Source: Pelargonium nanum (lineage: Eukaryota; Streptophyta; Magnoliopsida; Geraniales; Geraniaceae). Taken from it: 27,455 bases of DNA. A program made the translations under genes and the position numbers. The stretch is from contig JAYMTF010000995.1 of the NCBI GenBank assembly GCA_036897485.1, forward strand, positions 1 to 27,455. Direction: 5' to 3'. Shown piece by piece: positions 18,620 to 27,455 of this stretch. The notes beneath the pieces are model-generated. The model was not told the origin of the DNA and did not search any database. It saw only the letters and a list, made by a program, of their open reading frames with translations. Each line of letters starts with the position of its first letter. Position 1 is the stretch's first letter.

Positions 18620-21600
18620 ATGCAAATACCCAGATGGCGAAACCTCGTAACTCTCACGAATTCCATCGTCCCATGTCTGTTTCAATCCTCAAAGTCAACA
18701 CTTTTTGCTAGCAGCTTCCATTCCACACCCACTTCTTGCCAAAGATGGAGGGGCAAAGCTGACCCTGTAAGAAAAATTTTCATGTTTGATCAAATTGTGT
18801 ATGGTTTTGATGTTTTATTTTCTGGGTTTGTGTAAAGTTTGGAGCTTTGCTTGGTAATGAAGCCATTGTAATGGAACTATTGATAGCATCAAATGATTAG
18901 GAGTTTGCCTTTTTTTGTTTAGTGTGCTAAATTGTGCTTCTTTTCTTCTTTTTTTTTGCATTTGAAAATTTTGATTTGGGTGTTGAAGTTTAATTTTGTA
19001 GCTTGAATTTAGTTGGTTGGTGTTTAGCATAATGAGTGTTATGTTATCATGCTGAGAATCAGATAAGCCTTTTAACTTTTTGCATTACACAATGTTGATT
19101 TTTGGGTGTTGGAAGTTAAATTTTGTAGCTTGAATTTAGTTTGTTGGTTTAGCATAATGAGTGTTATGCTTTTATCATGCTCAGAGTCAGATTGGCCTTT
19201 TAGCTTTTTGCTTTACAAAATGTTGATTTTGGGGTGTTGGAAGTTAAATTTTGTAGCTTGAATTTAGTTGGTTGGTTTATTATAATGAGTTTTACTTATA
19301 TGATGTTGAAAATCAAATAGGCCATAGGCCTTTAGCTGTTTAATGGTTTGCTAGAACAGCTCACTGAATTTGTTTCGGTGGCTGAGAAAGTGGAGTGCTA
19401 TGTAAATACTAATTAAGCATTGGTGGATCCACTGTTCGGTTATAGATTTCGGAGGAAGGAATACAGTAGGGTAGTTTGCTGCAGACAGTTTAGCTCAACT
19501 TACAGTTGCTAGACGAGTAATAGAATCGGAAATGTTGAGAAACCAAGCTATTGCGAGATGAGTCTTGTGAGGGTGTTGGCCAAAGGTTAGAAGAGAGTAA
19601 TTGTTTTATCCTAAATGTCGTTTTGGTTTAGTAGCATTTATAAATGTTTGCTCTTTGCCTTTTCCTGCCCCCTTAACATTTCGTCCAAGAGGGCTACTCA
19701 ATAGTACTCCAAGTGTTCATAAGATGGTCGACATTGGATTTCCATACAAAAAGGTTAGTTTAATGTCATGGAAAATTCTGTTGGTTAGTTATGTGTTTGC
19801 ATCGCCCCTTTGTTTTATACATACACTCATTCTGTTTTCCAATTCTATGCCAACTTTAGTTTTATGAGTTTTATCAACCATTTAACCATAGTTCATAATA
19901 TGTTTTATTATGCCTTATATTTTTATTAGAAGGAAGTTTACTAGATATTGCAAATAAGTTTAACGAATGATTTTAAGTCGTTATTAGATTCAAAGAGTTG
20001 TGTTACCTTCAATTGGAAAGTCTGAATTCTGACAGTTAAAATGTTTCCGCAGGATACGAGAGGAGATCAAAAACCATCAAAGGTATGTCCTGTTTCTATC
20101 AATTTTGGAAGTGACATGATTCACCACCTATGATGCACGAACACTCTCATCTTCTCAATGTACTCGTGTCCGATACGTATCCGACACTTGGACACTCGGA
20201 CTCTTGATTTCACGTGTCCCCCAATTTTTTATAATTTCTGTAAGCGGACATGTGTAACATGTGCATGTGCCTTTTTTTGAGTTATGCACATGTTACACAA
20301 TATGTCCCTTATAAACAGGACATATTGTGTAACATGTGCATGTTCAGAGAAAAAAATTCATTAGAGTGTCGAACACATATATTATGAGTTATGTTTTACT
20401 CTACGATTTCACATCTTCGAAAAACACCGCTTATAATTCATAATATATGTGTTGGATGATGCAAAGTAATTAGATTTTTTTTTCTTGTTTGCTAAATATA
20501 TTGGAGATTGACCGGTTTTGTAGCTATAGTTATGAGCACTTCTTTGTCTAATTTTGTTTTGTAAAAAATAAATATATTCTCTGACATTTATTTGTCGAAT
20601 TCAGGCCCAAATTAGAATTGTCGTCCGCCAAAAGCGTGCTGATTCGAAAAAAGCTCTGAAAAACTTCTTGAATAAATATACATATCAGGTATACATCTCT
20701 GTTATATTATTTTATTTGGAACCCTTGTGATTCTTTTTTAAAGTTACGAGTTCACAATAATGTTTAATCATTGTCAATCGGTTATTTTTACGGTAATGGT
20801 TTGGCACAACATCCCATTGAAACCGATTGTTTTCTCATTGAAATAGTCAGATCGCAATTTATGTAGGATTGAACAATGAAACGACATAGAAATTGTCCAT
20901 TATTTGCAGCCATATAAATGGCGATGAATTATTTTTACTAGTTTCGATTGGTTTGTTCACGTGTTTGGTTATTTGCTCGTTGAATTGGTTTGCGATTCTA
21001 TCCAGCCTGGTATGTGCAATTGGGGTGCAGAACGGATAAAAAGTAAGAAAAGTCAACCAAAATTTGATCGAAATACTGGAAAGTCGGACAAGAAAAAAGT
21101 GAAAAGTAAGCTTTCTCTTTTTATCTTAAAATTTTCTTATTCTTCTTCCTCTTTGATTATGAGGGCGGGATAGGGCTGGCAATTTGGGTTTCAGGTCAGG
21201 TTTTTTCAGGTTCATGTTGAAAAGACCTTACCCAATCCAACCCAACCCACAAGATGTGGGGGTCGGGTTGCAGGCTTCACACAGGAAATGTGCGAATGAG
21301 GAAGGTCAGGTTTTGGGTGCCCGTGGGTTCGGGTCCAAGTTGCAAGCTCTAATGCGGGAATTGTTAAAGGGAAACTGTGAGCTTTTCTTTATTTGCAGCT
21401 TTCCTCTCTTTTGCCATTGTTTTTTTTTTTTCGTATGGATGAGGGGCTATTAGCATCCTTTAAGAAAAGTCTTGCATCCATTTCTTATTTTGCCCAATCA
21501 CAAACCTCGCGGAGGTCCCTAAGAAAATGTCACAATGGTTTGATCATCGCGTTACTCCAATTGAGGCCGTGAGTTCGAATCTTATTGAGTGAGGTTGGGA

Positions 21601-22314
21601 AGGGTTATGGGGAAAAAATGAGAGCTACCGACTATTGTGTAACATTCGTATATGTATATTATCGTATGTTTAATCCTTCTTTCTACAAGGTCAGATAAGT
21701 CCGATAAATCTAGAAGAGAGAGATTTGCCGAAGACTACGAATACTCGGAAAGAGTATTCGAAGCAGCTTTTGGGAACAAAAGGTATACATGGTCGGATTG
21801 GTCGTCGGACGATTCTTCATCTCAACATTCGTATGAACAACAAACCCACAATGGGAGAAGGCAATGGGCAAGTTGGAGTGAAAGTGAATCCGATGATGAG
21901 TCATCTGCCGTTGGATCATATTCCGATAGAAAAGCTCTTGATCTGCCTCTAACCGGCCCGTTAAAGATAGAAGATGTTAAAATTGCGTAAGTTCTTCTCT
22001 CCCATCATTTGCTTTGAGAGATAATCCGTCTTTGCAGCGAAGTGATTAACATTTTTTTTCCGTCCTTGTAGTTTCCGGTTATCTGCTTTGAAATGGCATC
22101 CCGATAAGCATCCGGGTCCTTCACAGGTAAATTTGTAAATCTTCTTTAACCCTACCTTTTTTTTTTTGTCTTCGTAACTATATTGTTCGAAAGCTCCAAC
22201 ACCATCCAGCGTCTTAGAAATGGATTTGGTTCTTGTTTGCAGGAAATGGCCGAAGAGAAGTTCAGATTGTGCGTCGAAGCATACCAATCACTTTGCAAGG
22301 TTTTCGGAGTTTAA
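18620..22314 (+). CDS. J-domain protein, probably mitochondrial
   Basis: Seven exons join to 259 residues: 18620-18766, 20053-20082, 20605-20688, 21006-21105, 21695-21986, 22072-22126 and 22243-22314. All borders are GT/AG and phases agree. The start at 18620 (MQIPRWRNLV) is the first usable ATG in frame; a stop lies just upstream. Residues 1-50 are rich in Ser/Thr/Arg and lack acids until the end, like a mitochondrial presequence (..SSFHSTPTSCQRWRGK). The middle is basic then acidic/Ser-rich (FAEDYEYSERVFEAAFGNKRYTW, later SDRKALDLPLTGPL). The C-terminus is a J domain: KIEDVKIAFRLSALKWHPDKHPG then AEEKFRLCVEAYQSL, with the HPD motif that stimulates Hsp70 ATPase. The domain is at the very C-terminus, unlike canonical DnaJ. 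I recall close plant relatives of the same layout; the client and partner Hsp70 are unknown. Confidence 0.88.
18961..19330. repeat. Three tandem ~125-bp repeats in intron 1 of the J gene
   Basis: Copies begin near 18971, 19095 and 19223 with ttgattt.gggtgttg.aagtt and continue taattttgtagcttgaattt, agttggttggt, agcataatgagtgttatg, atcatgctgagaatcagat and gccttttaactttttg. Copies one to three remain easily alignable by eye. The third is shorter at its end. Confidence 0.8.
20205..20460. repeat. Nested inverted repeats in intron 2 of the J gene
   Basis: A perfect 24-base inverted repeat has arms 20284-20307 (atgcacatgttacacaatat then gtcc) and 20318-20341 with a 10-base loop. A second inverted repeat follows: aacacatatattatga at 20373-20388 and its exact reverse complement near 20438-20453, with similarity extending a few bases outward. 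A third copy of the gtgtaacatgtgcatgtg word precedes the hairpin at about 20253. This looks like a foldback/MITE remnant or a nested insertion. Confidence 0.8.
21172..21352. mobile_element. MITE-like element in intron 4 of the J gene
   Basis: It begins tagggctggcaatttggg and ends gtccaagttgcaagctct. The ends form imperfect inverted repeats (AGGGCTGGCAA and, reversed, AGAGCTTGCAA). The interior holds ttcaggtcaggttttttcag, ccaatccaacccaacccac and gtgggttcgggtcc. It is the clearest full-length member of the family also seen at 10425, 13420 and 25517. Confidence 0.6.
21510..21640 (+). mobile_element. Possible tRNA-derived SINE in intron 4 of the J gene
   Basis: A box-A-like tggtttgatcatcg starts at 21536 and a box-B-like gagttcgaatc at 21571, a spacing normal for an internal Pol III promoter. 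A body gtgaggttgggaagggttat follows. No clear poly(A)/T tail or target duplication was found, so this is a weak call. Confidence 0.4.
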
Positions 22315-23300
22315 ACCCTAGGTTTTGGTTCCAAAGCATATAGTTCCCGACATGGATCTTCTTGGATAGAGCCTAAACAATATCCCGAGTTCAAACCAAA
22401 TGGGATATGCGAGCTTTAGGTAAGTCTAGGTTTCGAACTTCCCTATGAAACCGAAAGAAAGAAAATGAGGGCAAGAATGGAATGCATTAAAAACGACAGC
22501 GTTATTTTCAACACGCTACGTAATGTCTGCAACATCACAAATTCTAGAAAAATTTAATCGAAATTATGATCGGGTTACGTAATATTGTGACATTTCCAAA
22601 TGGGATTGAGCCATTTGAATCCTAAAGTGAATTTTCACATCTTTTCATGATATGCTTTTGAGGAAATGCTTCAAAAAATGGGTTCTGACCATTTCTTGAG
22701 TGGTTACAGAACAATGTACTATTTGATTTGTAAAATTACATTTTTACCCTTGAAGTTTTGTCCTTTTTAGATGGAACATTCAATTGGGTTATGAGAGTAG
22801 GTTCCATTTCTGATCACTGAGATTTCAAAAGGCTCTGGTCATTCAATGCTCTCATCAGTGCACATGAATGAAACCATCTCATTCTCCTTTTTAGATTTTG
22901 AAATGTAAGCTCATTTTTATTTAATATTATTACTATGGTTACACCAGATTGAGACCGAATTTTTCATAAGAGATGGATCGAAGATCAAACCAATTAGAAT
23001 CAGTCTAAGAACTGAACCAACAAAAAAATCCACATGAAAGCCGATTCATATTCAAATTGTCAACTCTACTCTACTCTACTTGTGTATAGCATAAACAGAG
23101 TGCAGCATATTCCTCAACCCACACACCACATGAAAGCAAAACTATAGAAACAAAAAGAGACCTCAACTAGCAAAAAAAATCAATTAGCTCTTTTTAGCTT
23201 AACTGAAATAGACTAAGGACCACATCTGAATTTGCATAAAAACAGAAAAAAATGCATACAAAAAGCTCATTGAAAGTTATCAAAAGTTGAGTAGTGAGAG
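22315..23300. other. J-gene 3' UTR and intergenic sequence
   Basis: No gene is seen. The segment 22960-23075 (accaattagaatcagtctaa ... attcaaattgtcaactctac) ends with the same tgtcaactcta end as the dispersed element family, followed by a ctact microsatellite. The rest is unremarkable AT-rich sequence. Confidence 0.5.
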
Positions 23301-23310
23301 AGACAATAGA

Positions 23311-24340
23311 GGTGTATTTGAATATTGACCAAAACAATGTTTTCTCACCCAATTAGTAGCTCCAAAACCCTAAACCCATATTCAAACCCACTGAACCAAT
23401 CAAAATCAAGATAATGAAATCATAGAAGATGATAACAAAAAAAAAAATAATCAATATATTCTCACATATTAGAAGTAGTTACTAGTTAATCAACAATCTC
23501 CAAAACCTAAACCCAATCAACCAAAATCAGGATAGAGTTGGTTCAAAAACAGAGAACAGCATAGGAAGAGATCCCAAAATCAGTATAGGCTATGGTTAAA
23601 AAACAGAGAACAACATGGGAAGAGTTTGGTTCAGAAACATTGAAGAGCATATCAAAAGATAATGAAGTCAGATCAAGGTCAGAAAATTTGAATTTTGATA
23701 TTGACCCAATTAATATTTAAAATTAATCAACAATCTCCAAACCCTAAACCCCTCCTAAACCAGGTCAGGATCTGGTTCAGAAACAGAGAATAAGAACAGT
23801 AACATAGGAAGATATCATGAAACCATAGATCAAGATACAAAAAAAAATGAATTTTGATATTGACCCAATAAATATTTTCTCCCAAATCAGTGGTAGTTAA
23901 TCAACAATCTCCAAAACCCTAAACCCAACTATCCAAAATCAAGCTAGGGGTTTGGTTCAGAAACAGAGAAGAACATAGGTAAAGATCATGAAGCAACAGA
24001 TCAATATACCAAAAAAAAAATGAATTTTGATATTGACCCAATCAATATTTTCTCCCAAATCAGTAGTAGTTAATCAACAATCTCCAAAACCCTACAACAA
24101 TCCAAAATCAAGCTAGGGTCTGGTTCAGAAAGAAGATATCATAAACCCATAGATCAAGGTACAAAAAAAAAAAAAATTGAATTTTGATATTGACCCAAAC
24201 AATATTTCCCCCCAAATTAGTAGTAATCAATCACCAATCTCTAAAACCCTAAACCCAACTCTCCAAAATCAAGCTAGGGTTAGGCTCAGAAACAGAGAAG
24301 AACCACAGAGGAAGAGATCATAAACCCATAGATCAAGATC
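23311..24340. repeat. Tandem array (~160-bp unit) overlapping the 3' end of the membrane-protein gene
   Basis: About six units: starts near 23311, 23447, 23693, 23852, 24025 and 24182. A full unit reads ttttgatattgacccaatca, atattttctcccaaatcagt, agtagttaatcaacaatctc, caaaaccctaaacccaac, tccaaaatcaagctaggg, ttggttcagaaacagagaag, aacataggaagagatcat, aaacccatagatcaagat, then an A run. Unit two is longer with inner duplications. The last unit ends inside the coding region of the gene at 24286-24846. Most units carry the telomere-like word ccctaaaccc. Confidence 0.85.
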
Positions 24341-24846
24341 AGGAACCCAAAATGCAGAGCCCAGTTCCTCTTAAACTTGCCAAAGTAGCTCTCCGGAGGC
24401 TCCTGGTAGTGAATCTCCAGATCCTCATCACCAGATTCAAAGTCCGTACCGATCCCAGCATTGCTGATCCTCATCTTCATCTCCCTGAGCTTCTCGGTGG
24501 CGAGACCGAGCGTGAGCTTGTGGCACCGGCGCTGGTACTTGAAGCCGTTGATGCAGCGGAGGGTCTGAGCGACGGAGACGTAGAAGATGAGGTGGGCGAG
24601 AGAGAGGAGCGAGATGGGGACCCAGCAATGGCGGCACTGGAGGCGCGAGGGCTGGGACTCGGCGAGGAAGATGAGGCTGAGGAAGATGAAGAAGAAGAGG
24701 AAGAGCTTGTGGAGCTCCTTCTTTTGGAGGTCGATGGAGCGTTTTTTTTCGAGGGTTTTTTCGAAGTGGAGCTGGATTATGGTGTTGAGGGCTTGGAGAG
24801 CGGTTTCTTTGGGGATTGTGGGGTGGTGGGTTTCGTAGTCCGCCAT
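24286..24846 (-). CDS. Plant-specific membrane protein, three predicted spans
   Basis: A 186-aa protein in one exon. The start MADYETHHPTIPKETALQAL is at 24846 and TGA is at 24288-24286. Predicted membrane segments: residues 48-63 (LFLFFFIFLSLIFLAE), 75-93 (WVPISLLSLAHLIFYVSVA) and 164-185 (LHFGFLILIYGFMISSSVVL). A CRHC pair sits between spans 1 and 2. The loop after span 2 is basic and conserved-looking (RCINGFKYQRRCHKLTLG), then acidic (ESGDEDLEIHY). I recognise it as one of the conserved uncharacterised plant transmembrane proteins but know no function. The GC-richer coding region makes long shadow ORFs on the other frames. The final 16 or so residues come from sequence shared with the adjacent tandem array, so this end may have been remodelled. 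Confidence 0.87.
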   Translation of the reverse strand: MADYETHHPTIPKETALQALNTIIQLHFEKTLEKKRSIDLQKKELHKLFLFFFIFLSLIFLAESQPSRLQCRHCWVPISLLSLAHLIFYVSVAQTLRCINGFKYQRRCHKLTLGLATEKLREMKMRISNAGIGTDFESGDEDLEIHYQEPPESYFGKFKRNWALHFGFLILIYGFMISSSVVLLCF

Positions 24847-25110
24847 TGGAGACGGCTCTGTGTGAGCTTTTTTTTGGCTGTGAGTGACTGAGAGTGTGTG
24901 TGTGTGAGGTTGGAGATGAGAGGAGCAGAGAATGAAGCCGTTGGAGATTTTTTGTTTTGTTTTTTGTTTTTTGTTTATGGGTACATGGCTCGAATCGCAA
25001 GGTGGTTGTTGATCATGATGGGTGGTGGTGGTGGTGGTGATCGAACGGTTGTGAGAGTGTACATTGGTAGTTATTTCATGATGGGTTTTGTTTTAGGTAG
25101 AGCTGACCAT
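24847..25110 (-). promoter_or_regulatory. Upstream region of the membrane-protein gene
   Basis: Immediately before the start codon lies a CA/CT-rich tract on the minus strand (complement of gtgtgtgtgtgag, 24895-24907), typical of plant leaders. A T/G-rich stretch (24945-24976) and a (ggt)n microsatellite (25020-25040) follow. No clear TATA box could be fixed. Confidence 0.4.
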
Positions 25111-25516
25111 TTGGGTTAAGCAGCGTCGGGTTTTTCCGAGTTAATGTCGTGAAAATTTAACCGAGTTGAAATTAGAAGAGGTGTGGTTGCGAGTTTTGGA
25201 TTGGATTGGATATGGGATTTTAAGGTATGAGATGTGAGATTTTGTTCCTTCTGACTTGAAAATTGGTCGTTTTGCTCTGAACTTGTCTAAATGGTTTTGA
25301 TTTTTGTGGAAATGACATGTTTTGTTAACGTGGTAGGTTGATGCGGCGACATTGTGACGTGACGCTTGTTACTTGTTAGTTGTTACAAAGGAAAGAAAAA
25401 TAGGAGGGTGAAAACCAACAAAAATTATACTAGTTAAGAGTTGGACCTAAATTTGGACAAGATCATGAAAGATAAAATCATTTATCCTCTATTTTATGTT
25501 TAGATATGTTTTATAT

Positions 25517-25945
25517 AGAGCTTGCAATTCGGGTTTAGGTTGTTTTTTTTTTTCGGGTTCGTGTTAGGAATATCTAACTTGGACTCCATTTAAGAGAGGT
25601 ATGAATTCCGAGTTTTGGAATATATTTCAATTTTTTGGTGTAAAATGTGTGGATTTGTTCGATCCAACCTAAATATTGATTGATTATACATAATAAAATT
25701 TGCAATTTGGAATTGGTGTTAAGTTCGATTTTTCTTAAGGTTGGAATTGACTAACCCGAACCAAACTGGTGCAGTGTCAGTCAGAAGTTAGTTTCAGTTT
25801 TTACATGCAAAATGTGTTGGGCATACAAATTTGCCCGACCTAACCCAAATGGGTGAGGGTTGGTTTTGGTCCGAGTTTCCAGTCACATGTTTGGATTCAA
25901 ATTACACATGAAAAATGTGAATTTGTCCAATCCAATTCCCCCTTC
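25517..25945. repeat. Cluster of decayed dispersed elements
   Basis: It begins agagcttgcaattcgggttt. Three times a word like aaaatgtg..gaatttg(t/c)cc(g/a)a(c/t)cc is met (near 25642, 25808 and 25912), with cgggttcgtgttaggaatat and ggttggaattgactaacccg between. The words are those of the elements at 10425, 13420 and 21172, so this is probably a nested or tandem group of the same family. Confidence 0.5.
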
Positions 25946-26107
25946 ACTAATGATAATTATGACTCAAGTCAAAAACTAGTCGAGAATATTATAAGATCCG
26001 AACTCACAAAATTTTAGTTGGGTGTCTACGAGTTTCAGTACAAATTATAGTTGGGTCCATTTATGAAAATTCGAATGTATAGCATCAACCAATAAAGCTT
26101 TGGTCAA

Positions 26108-26350
26108 ATTCTCTTATAGTCTATGAGGTCTATTGCATGGCTTAAAGGCACTACCTAATACATTTGAAAAGGATAAAAGAGACATTTATTGCATATGAGA
26201 AGCATATATAGACCCCATGTTATGGTTGGGAATAAAGAAACTATGCAATTTACTTGCTAGTTGCCATCAAAATTCAAAACCTACCCCTCAATCACTTGGT
26301 CAACACCTCCCATTGACCTCATAATTAGAAGCTATGTGCAAAAAGGTCGG
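26108..26350 (+). repeat. Direct duplication, copy 1
   Basis: Shares with 27030-27270 the succession gtctatgaggtctattgcat, cttaaaggcactacctaa, acttgctagttgccat, acttggtcaacacctccc and ttgac(c/t)tcataa. Spacing between copies is about 925 bases. It holds ttgac/gtcaa words (W-box core) in both copies. It is not coding. Confidence 0.8.
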
Positions 26351-27029
26351 CAATTACTAATTAGTAGACCTATTGAAGCATATACACATAGAAGGAACAA
26401 AACAAGTTATTGGTACAGTGACTTGTAAGAGTCTATATCTCTGCCATGTGGGCCTAAACATATCAGGTAAAAAACGCATATGTTATTATCGTAATTTCGT
26501 CAATTCTAACATATATCACCTTCTAGTAGGGTAAATAAAGGTCATTACTAAATAAGAATGTGCATGTTTTTTGTCCCGACTTGTTTTAAGGTCGCAACTC
26601 ATATTGTTAGGTTTCACTAAGACCCATAAAGGTCCAAAGAAAGAAGCTCGCTTCAATACATTACAGTATTCACAATCTTATTGCTCTTGACAATCACCGG
26701 TGTAACAATCAAATTATTTCTCAAATAATGTTAGAGTTGGTTACATGAATTGTCTTCAGTGAAAGATGCGAGAATTGAGTGTTGATTGTCTGACAAGAAA
26801 AACTGTTAGGTCTCTTAAGTCTTTCAGTTTTGATGACGGTCAATCACTTAACATTTTATTGAAAAATACGACGCTTAAAATGTTGTATTGTCTCCTAAAC
26901 TTAAAAGTTTAAAATATTGTTAGCCCATCTCAAACAAGACCAAACTAAACCATGCACACCCCTGACTAATTAATGGCCTATTTGTGATTCTAAAGTAGAG
27001 TTAACCCCCAAAATGTTAGATTTAACACA

Positions 27030-27270
27030 ACTCTTCTTGTCTATGAGGTCTATTGCATGTCTTAAAGGCACTACCTAACACATTTAAAATAAGAATAGAC
27101 TTTTATTGCATAGCACAAGCATAAACAATACCCTCATATTATGGTGTAGATTGTAGAAGAAAGAGACCTTACCATTTACTTGCTAGTTGCCATAAAAACC
27201 TACCTTTCACTTTCACTTGGTCAACACCTCCCTTTGACTTCATAACTATAACCTATCTCCAAAAAAGTTG
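27030..27270 (+). repeat. Direct duplication, copy 2
   Basis: Partner of 26108-26350, with small insertions and losses. The best-kept part is the first 50 bases and the acttgctagttgccat ... ggtcaacacctccc part. Conservation of these two blocks against diverged middle sequence could mark a regulatory function or simply a young duplication. Confidence 0.8.
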
Positions 27271-27346
27271 ATACTTAGGTCTTGTTTGTTTAGGGTATTT
27301 ATTTTCAATATTTAAAGGGCTAAAATCTATGTAGTGTTATAAATTA

Positions 27347-27455
27347 CTCCCTCCGTCCCAAAATGAGTGTCCTGTTTATCTAAATTTTTTGTCCCAAAAT
27401 GAGTGTCTTGTTTCTATTTTTAGGTTATTATATTATTGTTTTTCCCATATTACCC
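27347..27455 (+). mobile_element. Stowaway-type MITE, cut by the window end
   Basis: TA (27345-27346) is followed by ctccctccgtcccaaaatga, the well-known terminal inverted repeat of Tc1/mariner-derived Stowaway elements of plants. The subterminal word gtcccaaaatgagtgtc occurs twice (27355 and 27391). The other end and the second TA lie outside the window. It is non-autonomous; no transposase is present here. Confidence 0.85.

Larger units (their letters stand above)
25111..27346. other. Intergenic, no gene seen
   Basis: No coding exon or RNA gene could be supported. The interval contains the dispersed-element cluster (25517-25945) and the direct duplication 26108-26350/27030-27270, described separately. 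The piece 26560-26960 between the two copies has no recognisable structure. Confidence 0.5.

Noticed and set aside
18429-18650. Plus-strand ORF upstream of the J protein
   Set aside because: It is in a different frame from the J-gene exons and lies mainly in the promoter/leader; it could be an upstream ORF but I have no support for it.
19601-19867. 88-codon ORF in intron 1 of the J gene
   Set aside because: Exons at 18766 and 20053 join in phase without it and relatives appear to have no such segment; composition is intron-like.
23311-24340. CRISPR-like array or telomere/centromere satellite
   Set aside because: Repeats have no unique spacers, the units are 160 bp and diverged, and the telomere-like word occurs once per unit rather than in a run.
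24352-25000. Long ORFs on both strands overlapping the membrane-protein gene
   Set aside because: They are composition shadows of the GC-richer coding exon; only the 24846-24286 frame gives a family-like protein with membrane spans.

Overview
This window is nuclear DNA from a flowering plant, most likely a eudicot. The evidence is spliced genes with GT/AG introns, AT-rich intergenic DNA, plant-specific families (WAT1-like transporter, type I MADS-box, multi-B3 REM-type factor), a Stowaway MITE end (CTCCCTCCGTCCC) and Au-like SINE fragments. No bacterial operon, phage or CRISPR structure is present. I could not assign a genus.

Layout. 1-2134 (+): 3' part of a WAT1/MtN21-type EamA transporter gene whose first exons lie upstream of the window. 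3060-5273 (+): a type I MADS-box gene with a leader intron made of about four diverged 180-bp repeats and a coding exon ending in Gly-rich SFQYY repeats. 6230-6367 (+): a doubtful 45-codon ORF for a single-pass membrane peptide. 9997-7649 (-): a two-exon gene for a 523-aa disordered protein starting MGAC (lipidation signal). 17765-11221 (-): a 16-exon gene for a 910-aa protein with five B3 domains, built by duplication of a four-exon cassette. 18620-22314 (+): a seven-exon gene for a 259-aa, probably mitochondrial, J-domain protein. 24846-24286 (-): a single-exon 186-aa plant membrane protein whose last codons are one unit of a tandem array. 24847-27455: intergenic, with decayed dispersed repeats, a 230-bp direct duplication and a Stowaway MITE cut by the window end.

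The genes do not form a pathway; this is ordinary plant gene spacing. The most distinctive feature is repeated local tandem duplication. Non-coding parts of five of the genes carry 3-6 copies of 120-265-bp units, and in the B3 gene whole exon groups were multiplied in frame. Two arrays overlap functional boundaries: the splice acceptor of the last B3 exon, and the stop codon of the membrane-protein gene. All spliced models were built by eye from splice consensus, reading phase and family similarity, and have not been tested against transcripts.
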